Source: Roseovarius sp. SCSIO 43702 (lineage in GTDB: Bacteria; Pseudomonadota; Alphaproteobacteria; Rhodobacterales; Rhodobacteraceae). Taken from it: a stretch of 64,000 nucleotides of DNA. Made by a program: the position numbers and the translations under genes. This document shows, piece after piece, positions 8,506-18,430 of this stretch (its first letter is position 1; each line of letters begins with the position of its first letter). Location of the stretch: the NCBI RefSeq assembly GCF_019599045.1, contig NZ_CP080623.1, positions 2,068,501-2,132,500 on the forward strand, in the 5' to 3' direction. The notes beneath the pieces are model-generated. The model was not told the origin of the DNA. It searched no databases and saw nothing but the letters and a program-made list of their open reading frames with translations.

Positions 8506-9378
8506 TCAACCCAGCTTGCGGAGCCGCGCGAAAAGGCTCGACGTGTCCCACCGCCCGCCGCCCATCTTCTGAACGTCCTTGTAGAACTGGTCCACCAGCG
8601 CCGTGACCGGAAGCGACGCGCCGTTCTCGTCGGCGGTATCCAGGCAGATGCCCAGGTCCTTGCGCATCCAGTCCACCGCGAACCCATGCTCGAACTCGCC
8701 CTCGAGCATTGTTTCGTAACGGTTTTCCATCTGCCAGCTTCCGGCGGCGCCCTGGCTGATCACCTCCACCACCGCGCGCCCGTCGAGGCCGGATTTCTCG
8801 GCGAAATGAAGCGCCTCGCTCAGCCCCTGAACAAGCCCCGCGATGGCGATCTGGTTGCACATCTTGGTCATCTGTCCCGCGCCGCTCTCCCCGATGCGGC
8901 GACAGATGCGTGCATAGGCCGCGATGATCGGTTCGGCCTTGTTATACTGGTCCTCGCACCCCCCGCACATCACCGACAACACCCCCTTCTCGGCCCCCGC
9001 CTGCCCGCCCGAAATGGGCGCGTCGACAAAGCCCAGGCCGGCTTTCTCGGCCGCCGCGTTCAACTCGGCCGTGACCCGTGCCGAGACGGTGGTGTGATCG
9101 ACGAAAACGGCGCCTTTCTTCATCCCTTCGAAGGCCCCGTCATCGCCCAGGCAGACGGCCCTCAGATCGTCGTCATTGCCCACGCATGCCATCACGAAAT
9201 CGGCGCCCGCCGCCGCCTCCCGCGGCGTCGTGGCCATGGCGCCGCCGTGTTTCTCGACCCAGGCTTCGGCCTTCGACGCGGTGCGGTTGTAGACGGTCAC
9301 GTCATGCCCCTTGGCCTGCAAGTGGCCCGCCATCGGATAGCCCATCACACCAAGGCCCAGAAACGCCAGTTTCGCCAT
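8506..9378 (-). CDS. NAD(P)-dependent beta-hydroxyacid dehydrogenase (3-hydroxyisobutyrate dehydrogenase family)
   Basis: A 290-residue cytosolic oxidoreductase. The Rossmann motif LGLGVMGYPMAGHL is at residues 7-20, the family signature FVDAPISGGQAGAEKG is central, and the catalytic Lys lies in GAGQMTKMCNQ. Members oxidise 3-hydroxyisobutyrate, tartronate semialdehyde, glyoxylate or related acids. The substrate cannot be assigned, although the sequence is closest in feel to the 3-hydroxyisobutyrate or glyoxylate/succinic-semialdehyde reductase groups. It is transcribed alone and divergently from the acylase gene. Confidence 0.85.
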   Translation of the reverse strand: MAKLAFLGLGVMGYPMAGHLQAKGHDVTVYNRTASKAEAWVEKHGGAMATTPREAAAGADFVMACVGNDDDLRAVCLGDDGAFEGMKKGAVFVDHTTVSARVTAELNAAAEKAGLGFVDAPISGGQAGAEKGVLSVMCGGCEDQYNKAEPIIAAYARICRRIGESGAGQMTKMCNQIAIAGLVQGLSEALHFAEKSGLDGRAVVEVISQGAAGSWQMENRYETMLEGEFEHGFAVDWMRKDLGICLDTADENGASLPVTALVDQFYKDVQKMGGGRWDTSSLFARLRKLG

Positions 9379-9456
9379 ATCTCACACCCTTTCCATTGTC
9401 TCGCCACGGATTTCTGACTATGCCCTCACTCGATTGCAAGGGCAACGAGGCGGGGC

Positions 9457-11934
9457 ATGGCGGCTGTGCTGAAATGGTTGGTGCGCGGTGTGGGGATCGT
9501 GCTGGCACTCGCGCTCGCCGCGGCGCTCGGGTTCTATTTCCTGCTCTCCCGGTCGCTTCCCGAGTATGACAAGGACCTCGCGGTCGAAGGCCTTGTCGCG
9601 CCGGTCGAGATCGTGCGTGACAACGCGAACGTGCCGCATGTCTTCGCCAGCCGCGACGCAGACGCGTTCTTCGGACTGGGCTATGCCCACGCGCAGGACC
9701 GGCTGTGGCAGATGACCACGCTGCGCCGCACCGCCCAGGGCCGGCTCTCGGAAGTGTTCGGCACGCGAACGCTCGCCATCGACAAGCTCTTGCGCAGGCT
9801 CGATCTCTATAGCGCAGCCCGCGCCTCGGTGGGCTCGCAGGACGCCGAGACACTGATCGCGCTCAATGCCTATGCGGCCGGGGTGAATGCCAGGCTGGCC
9901 GAGATCAACGAGGGCGCGCTTGGCCGCGGTGCACCTGAGATGTTCATCTTCAATGCACCCATCGCGCCATGGCAGGCGGCCGATTCCATCGCCATCGTCA
10001 AGCTCATGGCACTTCAGCTTTCGGCGCATCTCCCGGCCGAGGTGCGGCGCGCGCGGGTATCCCTCGCCCTCGACGATCCGGCGCGGCTCGAGGACATCCT
10101 GCCCGACGCACCGGGCGACGGGATCGCGGCCTTGCCAAGGTATTCCTCGCTTTTTCCCGACCATCCCCTGCCACGTTTCGCCGGCGGGACCGAAAGGTCC
10201 AGCGACCCGCTTTCGCCCTTTTATCCGCAGGAGCTGGCGGGTGCATCGAACGCCTGGGCCGCCGCCCCCGCCCGCTCGGCCTCGGGCGGGACGCTTCTCG
10301 CCAACGATCCGCATCTGGGGTTCTCGGCGCCCGCCATCTGGTATCTCGCACGCCTCGAACTGACCACCGGTGGCGTGATCGGCGGCACGATCCCCGGCGT
10401 TCCGGCCATTCTCGTCGGTCGCAGTGCCGAACTGGGATGGGGCATCACGTCGGCCTACATGGACGACCAGGACGTCTATATCGAGCGGCTCAATCCCGAG
10501 AACCCCGAGGAATACCTGACGCCCGGCGGCTACAGACCTTTCGACACCCGCCAATCCATCATCGAGATATCGGACGCGGACCCGGTGACCCTGACACTGC
10601 GCTGGACCGAGAACGGCCCTGTCCTGCCCGGATCGCACTACGATCTCGAAGAGGTCACACCGAAAGGCCATGTGGCCAGCATCGCCTGGACCGCCCTCAG
10701 CCGACGCGACACCACGATGAGCGCAGCCATGGCATTGATGCGCGCGGAAAGCGTCTCCGAAGCTCTGGAAGCGGGCGAGCGCTACGTTGCGCCGGCGCAG
10801 AACCTCACGCTCGTCGACCAGGAAACCATCGCGATGAAGGTCATCGGCGCGATGCCGAAGCGTGACGAGAACCACGAAAGCAAGGGGCGCATGCCGTCGC
10901 GCGGATGGATTGCCGCGAACCGCTGGGACGGGCGCCTTCCCTATTCCGACAACCCCGAATTCGTCTCTCCGGTGGGCGGCATTCTCGGCAACACCAACAA
11001 CAAGACCGTGGACCGCCCCTTTCCCCGCCATGTGAGCTATGTCTGGGGCGACACGCAGCGCATCAATCGCTGGCAACGCCTGATGCAGAACCGCGAGGTG
11101 CATACCCGCGACAGCTTCATCGAGGCACAGCTCGACACCGTGAGCTTTACGGCACGGTCGATCCTGCCGCTCATCGGCGCGGACCTCTGGTTCACCGGCG
11201 ATCCGGCCACCGAGGGCACACCCGAGCGGCTTCGGCAAGATGCGCTGGCGCTACTGGCCGACTGGAACGGAGAGATGAACGAACATCGCCCCGAACCGCT
11301 CATCTACGCCGCATGGCTGCGGGCCCTGCAACAGAGGCTCACCAAGGACGAACTCGGTCCGCTGGCCGAAGAATTCACACACGCCGACCCGGTTTTCATC
11401 GAGAGGGTCTATCGCGATGTCGACGGCGCCGGGGTCTGGTGCGACGTGCGCCAATCAAGTCCCGTCGAGACCTGCACCGATGTCGCGCGCCAGGCGCTGG
11501 ACGATGCGCTGGTGTGGATCTCGGATCGCTATGGCACCGCGCTCGAATCGCTTCGCTGGGGCGATCTGCACCAGGCGACGCATGACCATCCCGTGCTGGG
11601 CGAGGTGCCGCTGCTGCGCCATTTCGTGAACATCCGGCAATCCACTTCGGGTGGCGATCATACGCTCCTGCGGGGCCGCACGAGCGGCACGGGCGCAAAC
11701 CCCTTCGCCAACGTGCACGGCGCAGGATATCGCGGCGTCTACGACTTCGCCGATCCCGACAGCAGCGTCTTCATGATATCGACCGGGCAATCGGGGCATT
11801 TCCTGAGCCGTCACTACGACGACATGGCACAGCTTTGGCGGCGCGGAGAATACATCCCAATGTCCCTCGATCCCGACCTCGCCCGTGCGGCATCCGTGGG
11901 CATCACGCGGCTGGCGCCGCGGACCCCGCAATAG
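9457..11934 (+). CDS. Penicillin acylase-family N-terminal nucleophile hydrolase
   Basis: An 825-residue precursor with an N-terminal membrane or signal segment at about residues 6-30, so it is expected to be exported. Residues around 65-90 (FFGLGYAHAQDRLWQM) are the alpha-subunit signature. GASNAWAAAP places the predicted nucleophile at Ser264, where autocatalysis would cut the chain into alpha and beta subunits. LANDPHLGFSAPAIWYL and NNKTVDRPFPRHVSYVWGD are further family blocks. Family members cleave amide bonds in penicillins, N-acyl-homoserine lactones or lipid amides. The physiological substrate is unknown; quorum-signal cleavage is only one possibility. Confidence 0.9.
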   Translation: MAAVLKWLVRGVGIVLALALAAALGFYFLLSRSLPEYDKDLAVEGLVAPVEIVRDNANVPHVFASRDADAFFGLGYAHAQDRLWQMTTLRRTAQGRLSEVFGTRTLAIDKLLRRLDLYSAARASVGSQDAETLIALNAYAAGVNARLAEINEGALGRGAPEMFIFNAPIAPWQAADSIAIVKLMALQLSAHLPAEVRRARVSLALDDPARLEDILPDAPGDGIAALPRYSSLFPDHPLPRFAGGTERSSDPLSPFYPQELAGASNAWAAAPARSASGGTLLANDPHLGFSAPAIWYLARLELTTGGVIGGTIPGVPAILVGRSAELGWGITSAYMDDQDVYIERLNPENPEEYLTPGGYRPFDTRQSIIEISDADPVTLTLRWTENGPVLPGSHYDLEEVTPKGHVASIAWTALSRRDTTMSAAMALMRAESVSEALEAGERYVAPAQNLTLVDQETIAMKVIGAMPKRDENHESKGRMPSRGWIAANRWDGRLPYSDNPEFVSPVGGILGNTNNKTVDRPFPRHVSYVWGDTQRINRWQRLMQNREVHTRDSFIEAQLDTVSFTARSILPLIGADLWFTGDPATEGTPERLRQDALALLADWNGEMNEHRPEPLIYAAWLRALQQRLTKDELGPLAEEFTHADPVFIERVYRDVDGAGVWCDVRQSSPVETCTDVARQALDDALVWISDRYGTALESLRWGDLHQATHDHPVLGEVPLLRHFVNIRQSTSGGDHTLLRGRTSGTGANPFANVHGAGYRGVYDFADPDSSVFMISTGQSGHFLSRHYDDMAQLWRRGEYIPMSLDPDLARAASVGITRLAPRTPQ

Positions 11935-11944
11935 CCCGGGGTCA

Positions 11945-12883
11945 TCAGCTCAGCACGAAGAGCCACCCGAGATATCCCGCGTAAAGCGCCACCATGATCG
12001 CTCCGCCGGCACGACCGATCCCGCCAGCGGCCCGTGCAAACGCGAGCAGGAAAATCGTCACCGCAAGCATCACCCAGATGTCGAAACCCGCGATCTGCTG
12101 CGGCACTTGCATCGGCTGGACCAGGGCCGTGACGCCCAAGATTCCCAGGATGTTGAAAATGTTGCTTCCCAAGACGTTGCCGAGCGCAACGTCGCCATGC
12201 CCCTTGCGCGCGGCGACAAGCGCCGTGACGAGTTCCGGCAGCGACGTGCCGATGGCCACGACCGTGAGGCCGATCACCGCGTCGCTCAATCCCGCGGCGC
12301 GCGCGATGCCGCTGGCTCCGGTGACAAGCAGGTTCGCGCCTCCAACCAGCGCAACAAGCCCGATCCCGGCAAGGCCCAGCCCCGACCAGACAGCACCCGG
12401 CGCCGCGGGCACGGCCTCGACCTCGGTCACCGGCCCGCTGCCCGATCGCAGCGTCACGGTGAGATATGCGGCCAGCCAGATCACGAACCCCGCGCCGACG
12501 AGGCGGCCCATGTCCGCCCCGACCAGGACGACGGCCGCGAGGGCAAGCGCCGAGGCGAGCATCACTCCTCCGTCGCGGCCCAACCCGACGGCCGGCAGGA
12601 CCACCGGCCGGAGCAACGCCGCCGCCCCGAGAATGAGCAGTATATTGCCGATATTGCTCCCGACCACGTTGCCGAGCGCGATGCCCGGCGAGCCCGAGAG
12701 CGCCGCACTCAGGCTTGCGGCAAGTTCCGGCGCGGACGTGCCGAAGCCCACGAGCGTCACGCCGATCACCATTTGGCTCAGCCCCAGCCTTTGCGCCACG
12801 CCGACCGCGCCCCGCACCAGCAATTCACCGCCGAGGACGAGACCCACGAGCCCGGAAATCACGAGTAATATGTCGGTGGTCAT
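11945..12883 (-). CDS. Calcium/sodium antiporter (CaCA family, YrbG-like)
   Basis: A 312-residue inner-membrane protein with about ten hydrophobic segments. It contains both inverted alpha repeats that define the CaCA superfamily: GFGTSAPELAASLSAAL with ALGNVVGSNIGNILLI in the first half, and AIGTSLPELVTALVAA with ALGNVLGSNIFNILGI in the second. The acidic residues in these repeats bind the transported cation. It probably exchanges Na+ or H+ for Ca2+. It is a single gene convergent with the acylase, with only 10 bases between the two stops. Confidence 0.92.
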   Translation of the reverse strand: MTTDILLVISGLVGLVLGGELLVRGAVGVAQRLGLSQMVIGVTLVGFGTSAPELAASLSAALSGSPGIALGNVVGSNIGNILLILGAAALLRPVVLPAVGLGRDGGVMLASALALAAVVLVGADMGRLVGAGFVIWLAAYLTVTLRSGSGPVTEVEAVPAAPGAVWSGLGLAGIGLVALVGGANLLVTGASGIARAAGLSDAVIGLTVVAIGTSLPELVTALVAARKGHGDVALGNVLGSNIFNILGILGVTALVQPMQVPQQIAGFDIWVMLAVTIFLLAFARAAGGIGRAGGAIMVALYAGYLGWLFVLS

Positions 12884-12959
12884 CTGTCGCCCCGTCGCCC
12901 CGCGAGGGGCCGAATGTGGTGCAATTGGGCGGGGGACGAACGGCTTTCAAGGTCCGGGA

Positions 12960-14237
12960 TCACAATTCCCCGAAGGCCCCTTTTTGCCGCGCTGTCCAGC
13001 GCAGGTCGAGCTCCCAGCCATCCTCGCCCTGCCGCTCCGCCTCGACCACCCCCTGCTCGAAGAGCCAGGCCCTCTTGCGCCCCTCTTCGAAGGAAAGCGC
13101 GATCGTCTCGTCCACCTGCGCAGCCGTGAGCGCCTCGGTCGCCTTGTCGACGAACTGGGCCAAGCCTTCGCCCGTGACGGCGGAAAGCACGACCACATCC
13201 GGCCGCCGGGCCGCCCGCGCGCGGACGGTTCCCGCCTCCTCGGACGACAGGAGATCGATCTTGTTCCACACCTCGAGCCGTGGCGTCGCGTCGCTTACCT
13301 TCAGCCCTTCAAGGATCGCCTCGACATCCCGCGCCTGCTCCTCGGTTTCGGGATGCGCGATGTCGCGCACGTGCACGATCAGGTCGGCGCTCAGCACCTC
13401 CTCGAGCGTGGCGCGGAAGGCCGCGACAAGCTCGGTCGGCAGGTCGCTGATGAAACCCACCGTGTCCGACAGGATCACGTCCGGCCCACCATGCGGCAGC
13501 GAAACGCGGCGCATGGTCGGATCAAGTGTGGCAAAAAGCATGTCCTTGGCCATCACCTCGGCCCCGGTAAGCCGGTTGAAGAGCGTCGATTTCCCGGCAT
13601 TCGTGTAGCCCACAAGCGCCACGATGGGGAATGGCACCTTCGCGCGGGCGGCGCGATGAAGGCTCCGGGTCTTGACCACCTTGTCCAGTTGCCGGCGCAG
13701 GCGGACGAGTTGGTCGTCGATGGCACGCCGGTCGGCCTCGATCTGCGTCTCGCCGGGCCCTCCGACGAACCCCAGGCCGCCACGCTGCCGCTCGAGGTGG
13801 GTCCAGGCGCGGACCAGACGCGTGCGCTGATAGCTGAGCGCCGCCATCTCGACCTGCAGGACGCCTTCGCGCGTGGCGGCCCGGTCGCTGAAGATCTCGA
13901 GGATGAGCCCCGTGCGGTCCAGAAGCTTGCAGCTCCACGCCTTTTCCAGATTGCGCTGCTGCACGGGCGTCACGGGTCCATCGATCAGGACCAGGCCGAT
14001 CTCGTTCTCCTCGAGCCGCGCTTTCAGCTCCTCGATCTTGCCCGATCCGAAGAGTGCGCCCGGATGGGGGCGCGGCAGGCGCACGATCTCCGAGCCCACC
14101 ACCTCGAGCCCAGGCAGCGCGTGGGCCAGTGCGACGGCCTCCTCGAGCGCGCGCGCAGGCTCGCGCGCGGCGTCTTGGTCACGGATGTCGGGGTGAAGCA
14201 CCCAGGCGCGGGTTGCCTCGGACTCGGTCGAGGTCAA
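12960..14237 (-). CDS. hflX: Ribosome-associated GTPase HflX
   Basis: A 425-residue GTPase. An N-terminal nucleotide-binding domain ([20 protein letters not shown]) and a helical linker precede the G domain, which has [14 protein letters not shown] (P loop), [10 protein letters not shown] (G3) and NKIDLL (G4). HflX splits stalled or stressed 70S ribosomes. The start is a TTG whose last bases overlap the hfq stop (TTGA), so expression is likely coupled to hfq; no ATG lies close by. The hfq-hflX order is conserved in many proteobacteria. Confidence 0.93.
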   Translation of the reverse strand: MTSTESEATRAWVLHPDIRDQDAAREPARALEEAVALAHALPGLEVVGSEIVRLPRPHPGALFGSGKIEELKARLEENEIGLVLIDGPVTPVQQRNLEKAWSCKLLDRTGLILEIFSDRAATREGVLQVEMAALSYQRTRLVRAWTHLERQRGGLGFVGGPGETQIEADRRAIDDQLVRLRRQLDKVVKTRSLHRAARAKVPFPIVALVGYTNAGKSTLFNRLTGAEVMAKDMLFATLDPTMRRVSLPHGGPDVILSDTVGFISDLPTELVAAFRATLEEVLSADLIVHVRDIAHPETEEQARDVEAILEGLKVSDATPRLEVWNKIDLLSSEEAGTVRARAARRPDVVVLSAVTGEGLAQFVDKATEALTAAQVDETIALSFEEGRKRAWLFEQGVVEAERQGEDGWELDLRWTARQKGAFGEL

Positions 14238-14473
14238 TTGTCCTCATCACCATCGTAGAGGTTGATCGGCTGCGCCGGCATGATCGTCGAGACGGCATGC
14301 TTGTAGACGAGCTGCGACTGTCCATCCCGGCGAAGCAGGATGCAGAAATTGTCGAACCACGTGATGACACCCTGGAGTTTGACCCCGTTGATCAGGAACA
14401 CCGTCACGGGTGTCTTGGTCTTGCGCACCTGGTTGAGAAACGCATCCTGCAAATTTTGACGGTCAGAAGCCAT
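14234..14473 (-). CDS. hfq: RNA chaperone Hfq
   Basis: A 79-residue Sm-like protein that forms hexameric rings and pairs small RNAs with mRNAs. The N-terminal helix ([15 protein letters not shown]) is followed by the Sm1 strand region ([20 protein letters not shown]) and the Sm2 motif [10 protein letters not shown]. The C-terminal tail is short and acidic. The ATG at 14473 gives the family's usual N-terminus MASDRQNLQ; an open frame runs upstream but has no match to Hfq. Confidence 0.97.
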   Translation of the reverse strand: MASDRQNLQDAFLNQVRKTKTPVTVFLINGVKLQGVITWFDNFCILLRRDGQSQLVYKHAVSTIMPAQPINLYDGDEDN

Positions 14474-14622
14474 GTGTCCCCAAAGCCTTTGTTCTTGTCT
14501 GGTGCCGCGTACCGGCCCGTTGCGTGAATCTCGCCCGAGTATGGACAGCATTCGCCGGTGTTTCCAGCCCCAAAATCAATTCCTTGCCCGCCCCGCCGTT
14601 TCCTATCGGCGTCGCGTTCGTC

Positions 14623-16143
14623 CTAGGTGCGCCAGAGCCCGGGATTGAGAAGCGCGATAATCGCGAGCGTCTCGAGGCGACCCACCACCATCGCCATCGC
14701 CAGCACCAGCTTGGCCAGCGGTGCGATCTCGGTCAGCGTCAGGGGCACCTCCGCCGCGACCGTGATCAGCGGACCGGTCGTCGAGAGCGCCGCAATTGCC
14801 AGAACCACGGCGTTCTCGAAGTCGATGCCGAACCACGAGAATAGCACCGTCACCAGTGACAACGACAACGCGAAGAGCATGAAGAATATCCAGGCGACGA
14901 AAGCGCCTTGCCGGCGAATCCGGCGGCTCCGCGCACCTGCGCGTCCGACCGAGTTGGGATGCACCAGCCGCTCCATCTCGCGCTGACCGGCAAGGTAGAG
15001 CGTGTAGACCCGCAAGAGTTTCACCCCGCCCGCCGTCGTGGCGACACCCCCTCCGACAAGGGCGAGTCCCATCAGGATAAGCCCCGGTGTCCTCAGACCG
15101 GACCAGCCCTGCGCCACGTCCCAATGCGCGCTTTCGAAGCCGGTGGTGGAGAGAAACGACAACACGCTGAACGCGGCGCCCCAAAGCGCGCGCAGGGCAT
15201 TGCCGAGGTTCTCGTCACCCGACACATCGAGCGCTCCGATCCAATGGCGCAGGAAAAGAAGCAGCGGCACGCCGAGCACCAGCGCCCCGCCCAACCGGAA
15301 CTCGGGATCGTGGATCAAGCCCGGCCGCGCCTGTGTCATTGTGTCGGACGAAAAGGTGAGCCGCGAAAGCGCGAAGCTGAGAAAGAGAAAGATCACCATC
15401 TCGCCCGCCACGCCGGAGCGCGCCTCGGCAAGGCCGCCGACCGGCGAGATACCGCTTGTCGCCATGGTCGACATGGCGTGGACCAACCCCACGAGCGGCC
15501 GGTCGCCGCCCACCACGAGGCACAGCCACAGGACCATCGTCAGCCCGGCATAGACGTGCGCCAGCGTCGCCGCCGCGCGGCCAAGGCGCTTGGCGGCGTT
15601 TGCCCGCTCGAACCGGTCGAACCGCGCACCTTCCTGGCCAGGTTCGGCCGTCGCCGTGACCTCGAAGCCGCCGAGGTTCAGTTGCGCCAGCACCGCCGAG
15701 GCCGCAACCCACATCAGAAGACCGCCCATCCACCCCACGAGGCCCCGCCACAGGTGAAGACTGTCGGCCAGCCGCGACGGATCGGCGAAAAGCGTCGCGC
15801 CCGTGGTGGTGAGAGACGACACCATCTCCACATAGGCATTCAGGAAGCTCGTGGTTCCAAGCGCTTCCTGGAAGGGGAGCGCCAGAAAGACGGGAAGCAG
15901 CGTGAAGGTCATGAATAGCGACAGCAGGTTGGCCAGGTCCGACGAGCGGCGCTCGCGGTTCGCGCTGATGGCCAGCCCCACCAACCCGATCAGCACGAAG
16001 CCGATGAGCCCCCAATAGAGAAAGCTGCGCGCGATCGTGTGATCTTCGTTGAGAAGTGCATGCAGGGCCGGCACCATCATCGACAGCGACGCGATCGCCG
16101 CGAGGATCAGGAAAAGCGGAAGCCGTGCGAGATGCGCGATCAT
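14623..16143 (-). CDS. trkH: Trk potassium uptake system membrane subunit TrkH
   Basis: A 506-residue integral membrane protein with many transmembrane segments, made of the four M1-P-M2 repeats typical of the TrkH/KtrB family. Filter-like segments include SSLTTTGATLF, STMATSGISPVGG, FLSTTGFES and ALSTTGPLIT. It is the potassium-conducting pore and works with the NAD-binding regulator TrkA, encoded nine bases upstream on the same strand. Transport would be coupled to ion gradients and serve osmotic adaptation, fitting a marine bacterium. Confidence 0.95.
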   Translation of the reverse strand: MIAHLARLPLFLILAAIASLSMMVPALHALLNEDHTIARSFLYWGLIGFVLIGLVGLAISANRERRSSDLANLLSLFMTFTLLPVFLALPFQEALGTTSFLNAYVEMVSSLTTTGATLFADPSRLADSLHLWRGLVGWMGGLLMWVAASAVLAQLNLGGFEVTATAEPGQEGARFDRFERANAAKRLGRAAATLAHVYAGLTMVLWLCLVVGGDRPLVGLVHAMSTMATSGISPVGGLAEARSGVAGEMVIFLFLSFALSRLTFSSDTMTQARPGLIHDPEFRLGGALVLGVPLLLFLRHWIGALDVSGDENLGNALRALWGAAFSVLSFLSTTGFESAHWDVAQGWSGLRTPGLILMGLALVGGGVATTAGGVKLLRVYTLYLAGQREMERLVHPNSVGRAGARSRRIRRQGAFVAWIFFMLFALSLSLVTVLFSWFGIDFENAVVLAIAALSTTGPLITVAAEVPLTLTEIAPLAKLVLAMAMVVGRLETLAIIALLNPGLWRT

Positions 16144-16152
16144 CGCCGGCCC

Positions 16153-17529
16153 CTAGAAGAAATCAATCGAGACCTGGAGCAAGCGCTCCACCGCCGGCAC
16201 ATCCGACGCGAGCGCGAAGATCACGAGCACGTCGCTCTCCTCGATCCTGAGACCGCCCCTCGGCTGATGGATCTCGTCGCCTTTCTTCACCGCGCCGACC
16301 AGCACACCCTCGGGAAAGTCGATGTCCCGGATGAGCGCGCCCGCCAACGAGGAGGTCGAAAGAACCTGCGCCTCGATCACCTCCGCCTCGCTGTCGCCGA
16401 TGGAATAAACGCCGCGCACTCGCCCGTGCCGGATGTGCCGCAGGATCGAGCTGACCGTGGTGGCCCGCGGGTTGATATAGGCGTCGATGCCCATGGGCTC
16501 CATCAGGGGCACGAGGGTCGGATCGTTGATGAGCGAGATGGCGAGCGGGCATCCCACAGCCTTGGCGCGCACCGCGGCGAGAAGGTTGGTCTTGTCGTCA
16601 TCCGTCACGGCGAGAACCGCATCGGCCCGGTTGACCCCCGCCTCGTTGAGCAGCGTCACATCGAGCGCATCACCGTTCAGGACGATGGTCCGCTCGAGCG
16701 CGTCCGCGGCCCGCTCCGCAATCTGGCGGTTGCGTTCGATCACCTTGGCACGGATGCCCCCGCCGCGCTCTTCCAGCGCCTGCGCGACCGTCAGGCCAAC
16801 GTTTCCGCCGCCGAGGATCACGACGCGTTCCTGTCGCTTCGATTTCTTGCCGAAGACCTCGAGCATCCGTGGCACGTCCTCGTTCGGCGCGAAGAGATAG
16901 GCCTCGTCCCCGGCGAAAAGCTGATCGCCCGCCTCGGGCGCGAAGAGCCGTCCTTCGCGCCTCACGGCCAGCACGATCACCCGCAGCGTCGAGAAGAGAT
17001 CGCTCAACTGCCGCAGCGGCGTGTAGAGAACCGGGCAATCCTCGTCGAGCCGCAGCCCCATGAGCTGCGCCTGATCGTCGAGAAAGCTCTCGCTGTCGAA
17101 GGCCGCGGGCGCCTTGAGCCGCCGAAGCGCCGCCTCGGCAACCTCGCGCTCGGGGCTGATGACGACGTCGATGGGCATGTGGTCGCGCCGGTAGAGGTCG
17201 GAATAGATCGCGTCGAGATAGGACTGGCTCCGCAGCCGCGCGATCTTGCGCGAGATGTTGAAGACCGAATGCGCCACCTGGCAGGTCACCATGTTGACCT
17301 CGTCGGAATGGGTGGCGGCGATGATCATGTCGGCATCCCGGGCGCCCGCCCGGTCGAGCACGTCCGGGTAGCTCGCGAACCCGGCAAGTCCCTGCACGTC
17401 GAGCGTGTCGGTGGCCCGGCGCACGAGATCGGCGTTGTTGTCGACCACGGTCACATCGTTCTTTTCGCCCGAAAGATGGCGCGCGATCTGCCAACCGACC
17501 TGCCCCGCGCCACAAATGATGACCTTCAT
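16153..17529 (-). CDS. trkA: Trk system regulatory subunit TrkA
   Basis: A 458-residue cytoplasmic protein with two RCK modules. The first nucleotide-binding motif is at residues 1-16 (MKVIICGAGQVGWQIA) and the second in the middle (VVILGGGNVGLTVAQALEER). Each is followed by a TrkA-C regulatory domain, as in full-length TrkA. It binds NAD(H) and gates TrkH. The trkA-trkH pair is an operon here, in the order A then H. Confidence 0.96.
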   Translation of the reverse strand: MKVIICGAGQVGWQIARHLSGEKNDVTVVDNNADLVRRATDTLDVQGLAGFASYPDVLDRAGARDADMIIAATHSDEVNMVTCQVAHSVFNISRKIARLRSQSYLDAIYSDLYRRDHMPIDVVISPEREVAEAALRRLKAPAAFDSESFLDDQAQLMGLRLDEDCPVLYTPLRQLSDLFSTLRVIVLAVRREGRLFAPEAGDQLFAGDEAYLFAPNEDVPRMLEVFGKKSKRQERVVILGGGNVGLTVAQALEERGGGIRAKVIERNRQIAERAADALERTIVLNGDALDVTLLNEAGVNRADAVLAVTDDDKTNLLAAVRAKAVGCPLAISLINDPTLVPLMEPMGIDAYINPRATTVSSILRHIRHGRVRGVYSIGDSEAEVIEAQVLSTSSLAGALIRDIDFPEGVLVGAVKKGDEIHQPRGGLRIEESDVLVIFALASDVPAVERLLQVSIDFF

Positions 17530-17632
17530 GGAAGAAGCCCTAGATTTATCTTCGTTGGTGAATGACAGATGGGTCGGGCATGGTCAATCGCACAGACCGC
17601 GCGAGCCCGGCCCCCGTGCGGAGATGATTTCG

Positions 17633-18100
17633 ATGCCAAAGCCCCTTTTTCTGCTTGCTCTGGTCCTTGGTCTCGGCAGTTGCGCGCCCCTTACCGTCTG
17701 GCACAAGCCCGGCGGCGCGGTCGCCGAGATGGAGCGCGCGCTCACGGCCTGCGAGGTCACCGCGCTGCGGCAGGTGCCGCGCGACATACGGCGCCGATAC
17801 ACCCCGCCCACCCGTGCGCCCTACACGGCCTGTGACGGCACGGGACATTGCTGGACCACCTGGCGCGTCGTGTCGCCCGGCCGCTGGGAAAGCTGGGACG
17901 CGAACGAAGGTCTGCGCAGCCGCGTGGCCCGTCAGTGCATGATGGACAAGGGATACCGCCGTGTCGAGGTTCCGGCCTGCGACCCCGAGATCACCCGCGC
18001 GACCGACCTCGCCGTCACCCGCGTCATGCCGCCGCTCACGTCGCAGAGCTGCGCAATCCGCTTCAAGACCGGCCGCTGGCAGATCGTGACGCCGGAATAG
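17633..18100 (+). CDS. Hypothetical lipoprotein
   Basis: A 155-residue product with a lipoprotein signal (MPKPLFLLALVLGLGSC), where the lipobox LGSC puts the lipidated cysteine at residue 17. The mature part is rich in Arg and Cys, with paired cysteines such as CDGTGHC. It should be anchored to a membrane facing the periplasm. The ATG at 17633 is chosen because GGAG lies about 10 bases upstream; another ATG nine bases earlier sits too close to that site. No family is recognised. Confidence 0.75.
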   Translation: MPKPLFLLALVLGLGSCAPLTVWHKPGGAVAEMERALTACEVTALRQVPRDIRRRYTPPTRAPYTACDGTGHCWTTWRVVSPGRWESWDANEGLRSRVARQCMMDKGYRRVEVPACDPEITRATDLAVTRVMPPLTSQSCAIRFKTGRWQIVTPE

Positions 18101-18109
18101 ACCAGCGTG

Positions 18110-18430
18110 TCATCCGACCCAACCATAGAGCAGCACCAGCGCGCCCGCGGCCATCATGATCGCGATGAAACGCTCAGGTCCGAGGCTCCACTCGACAAAG
18201 GCCGACGCGAGCGCCTGCAACGCGAGGATGGACGCGATCCCGCCCACGACCAGACCGCCCCAGACCACCTTGTGCCAGATCGTGCCGCCTTCGGGCGGGT
18301 AGTAGAGTCCGCCAACGAAGAATAGCCCGAGGCCCACAAGCGCGAGGACGAGAAAGAAGAGGAAAACGAAAAGCCAACCGATCGTCTCCTCGCGTTTCTG
18401 TCTCGGATCGCGCGGAGGAAAAAATCGCAT
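18110..18430 (-). CDS. Small membrane protein downstream of ntrX
   Basis: A 106-residue protein with a charged N-terminus and three hydrophobic segments at about residues 18-40, 55-75 and 85-103. It is expected in the inner membrane. Its ATG overlaps the ntrX stop by one base (TGATG), so it is translated with the ntr operon. No known domain is recognised. Its role may have nothing to do with nitrogen control. Confidence 0.7.
   Translation of the reverse strand: MRFFPPRDPRQKREETIGWLFVFLFFLVLALVGLGLFFVGGLYYPPEGGTIWHKVVWGGLVVGGIASILALQALASAFVEWSLGPERFIAIMMAAGALVLLYGWVG

Noticed and set aside
9418..11238. A 606-codon minus-strand frame inside the penicillin acylase gene
   Set aside because: The plus-strand frame has all acylase blocks and a signal segment; the minus-strand product matches nothing recognisable.
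11994..14258. A 754-codon open frame opposite the antiporter and hflX
   Set aside because: Composition (Pro/Ala/Arg/Ser) and position exactly opposite two recognised genes mark it as a shadow frame.
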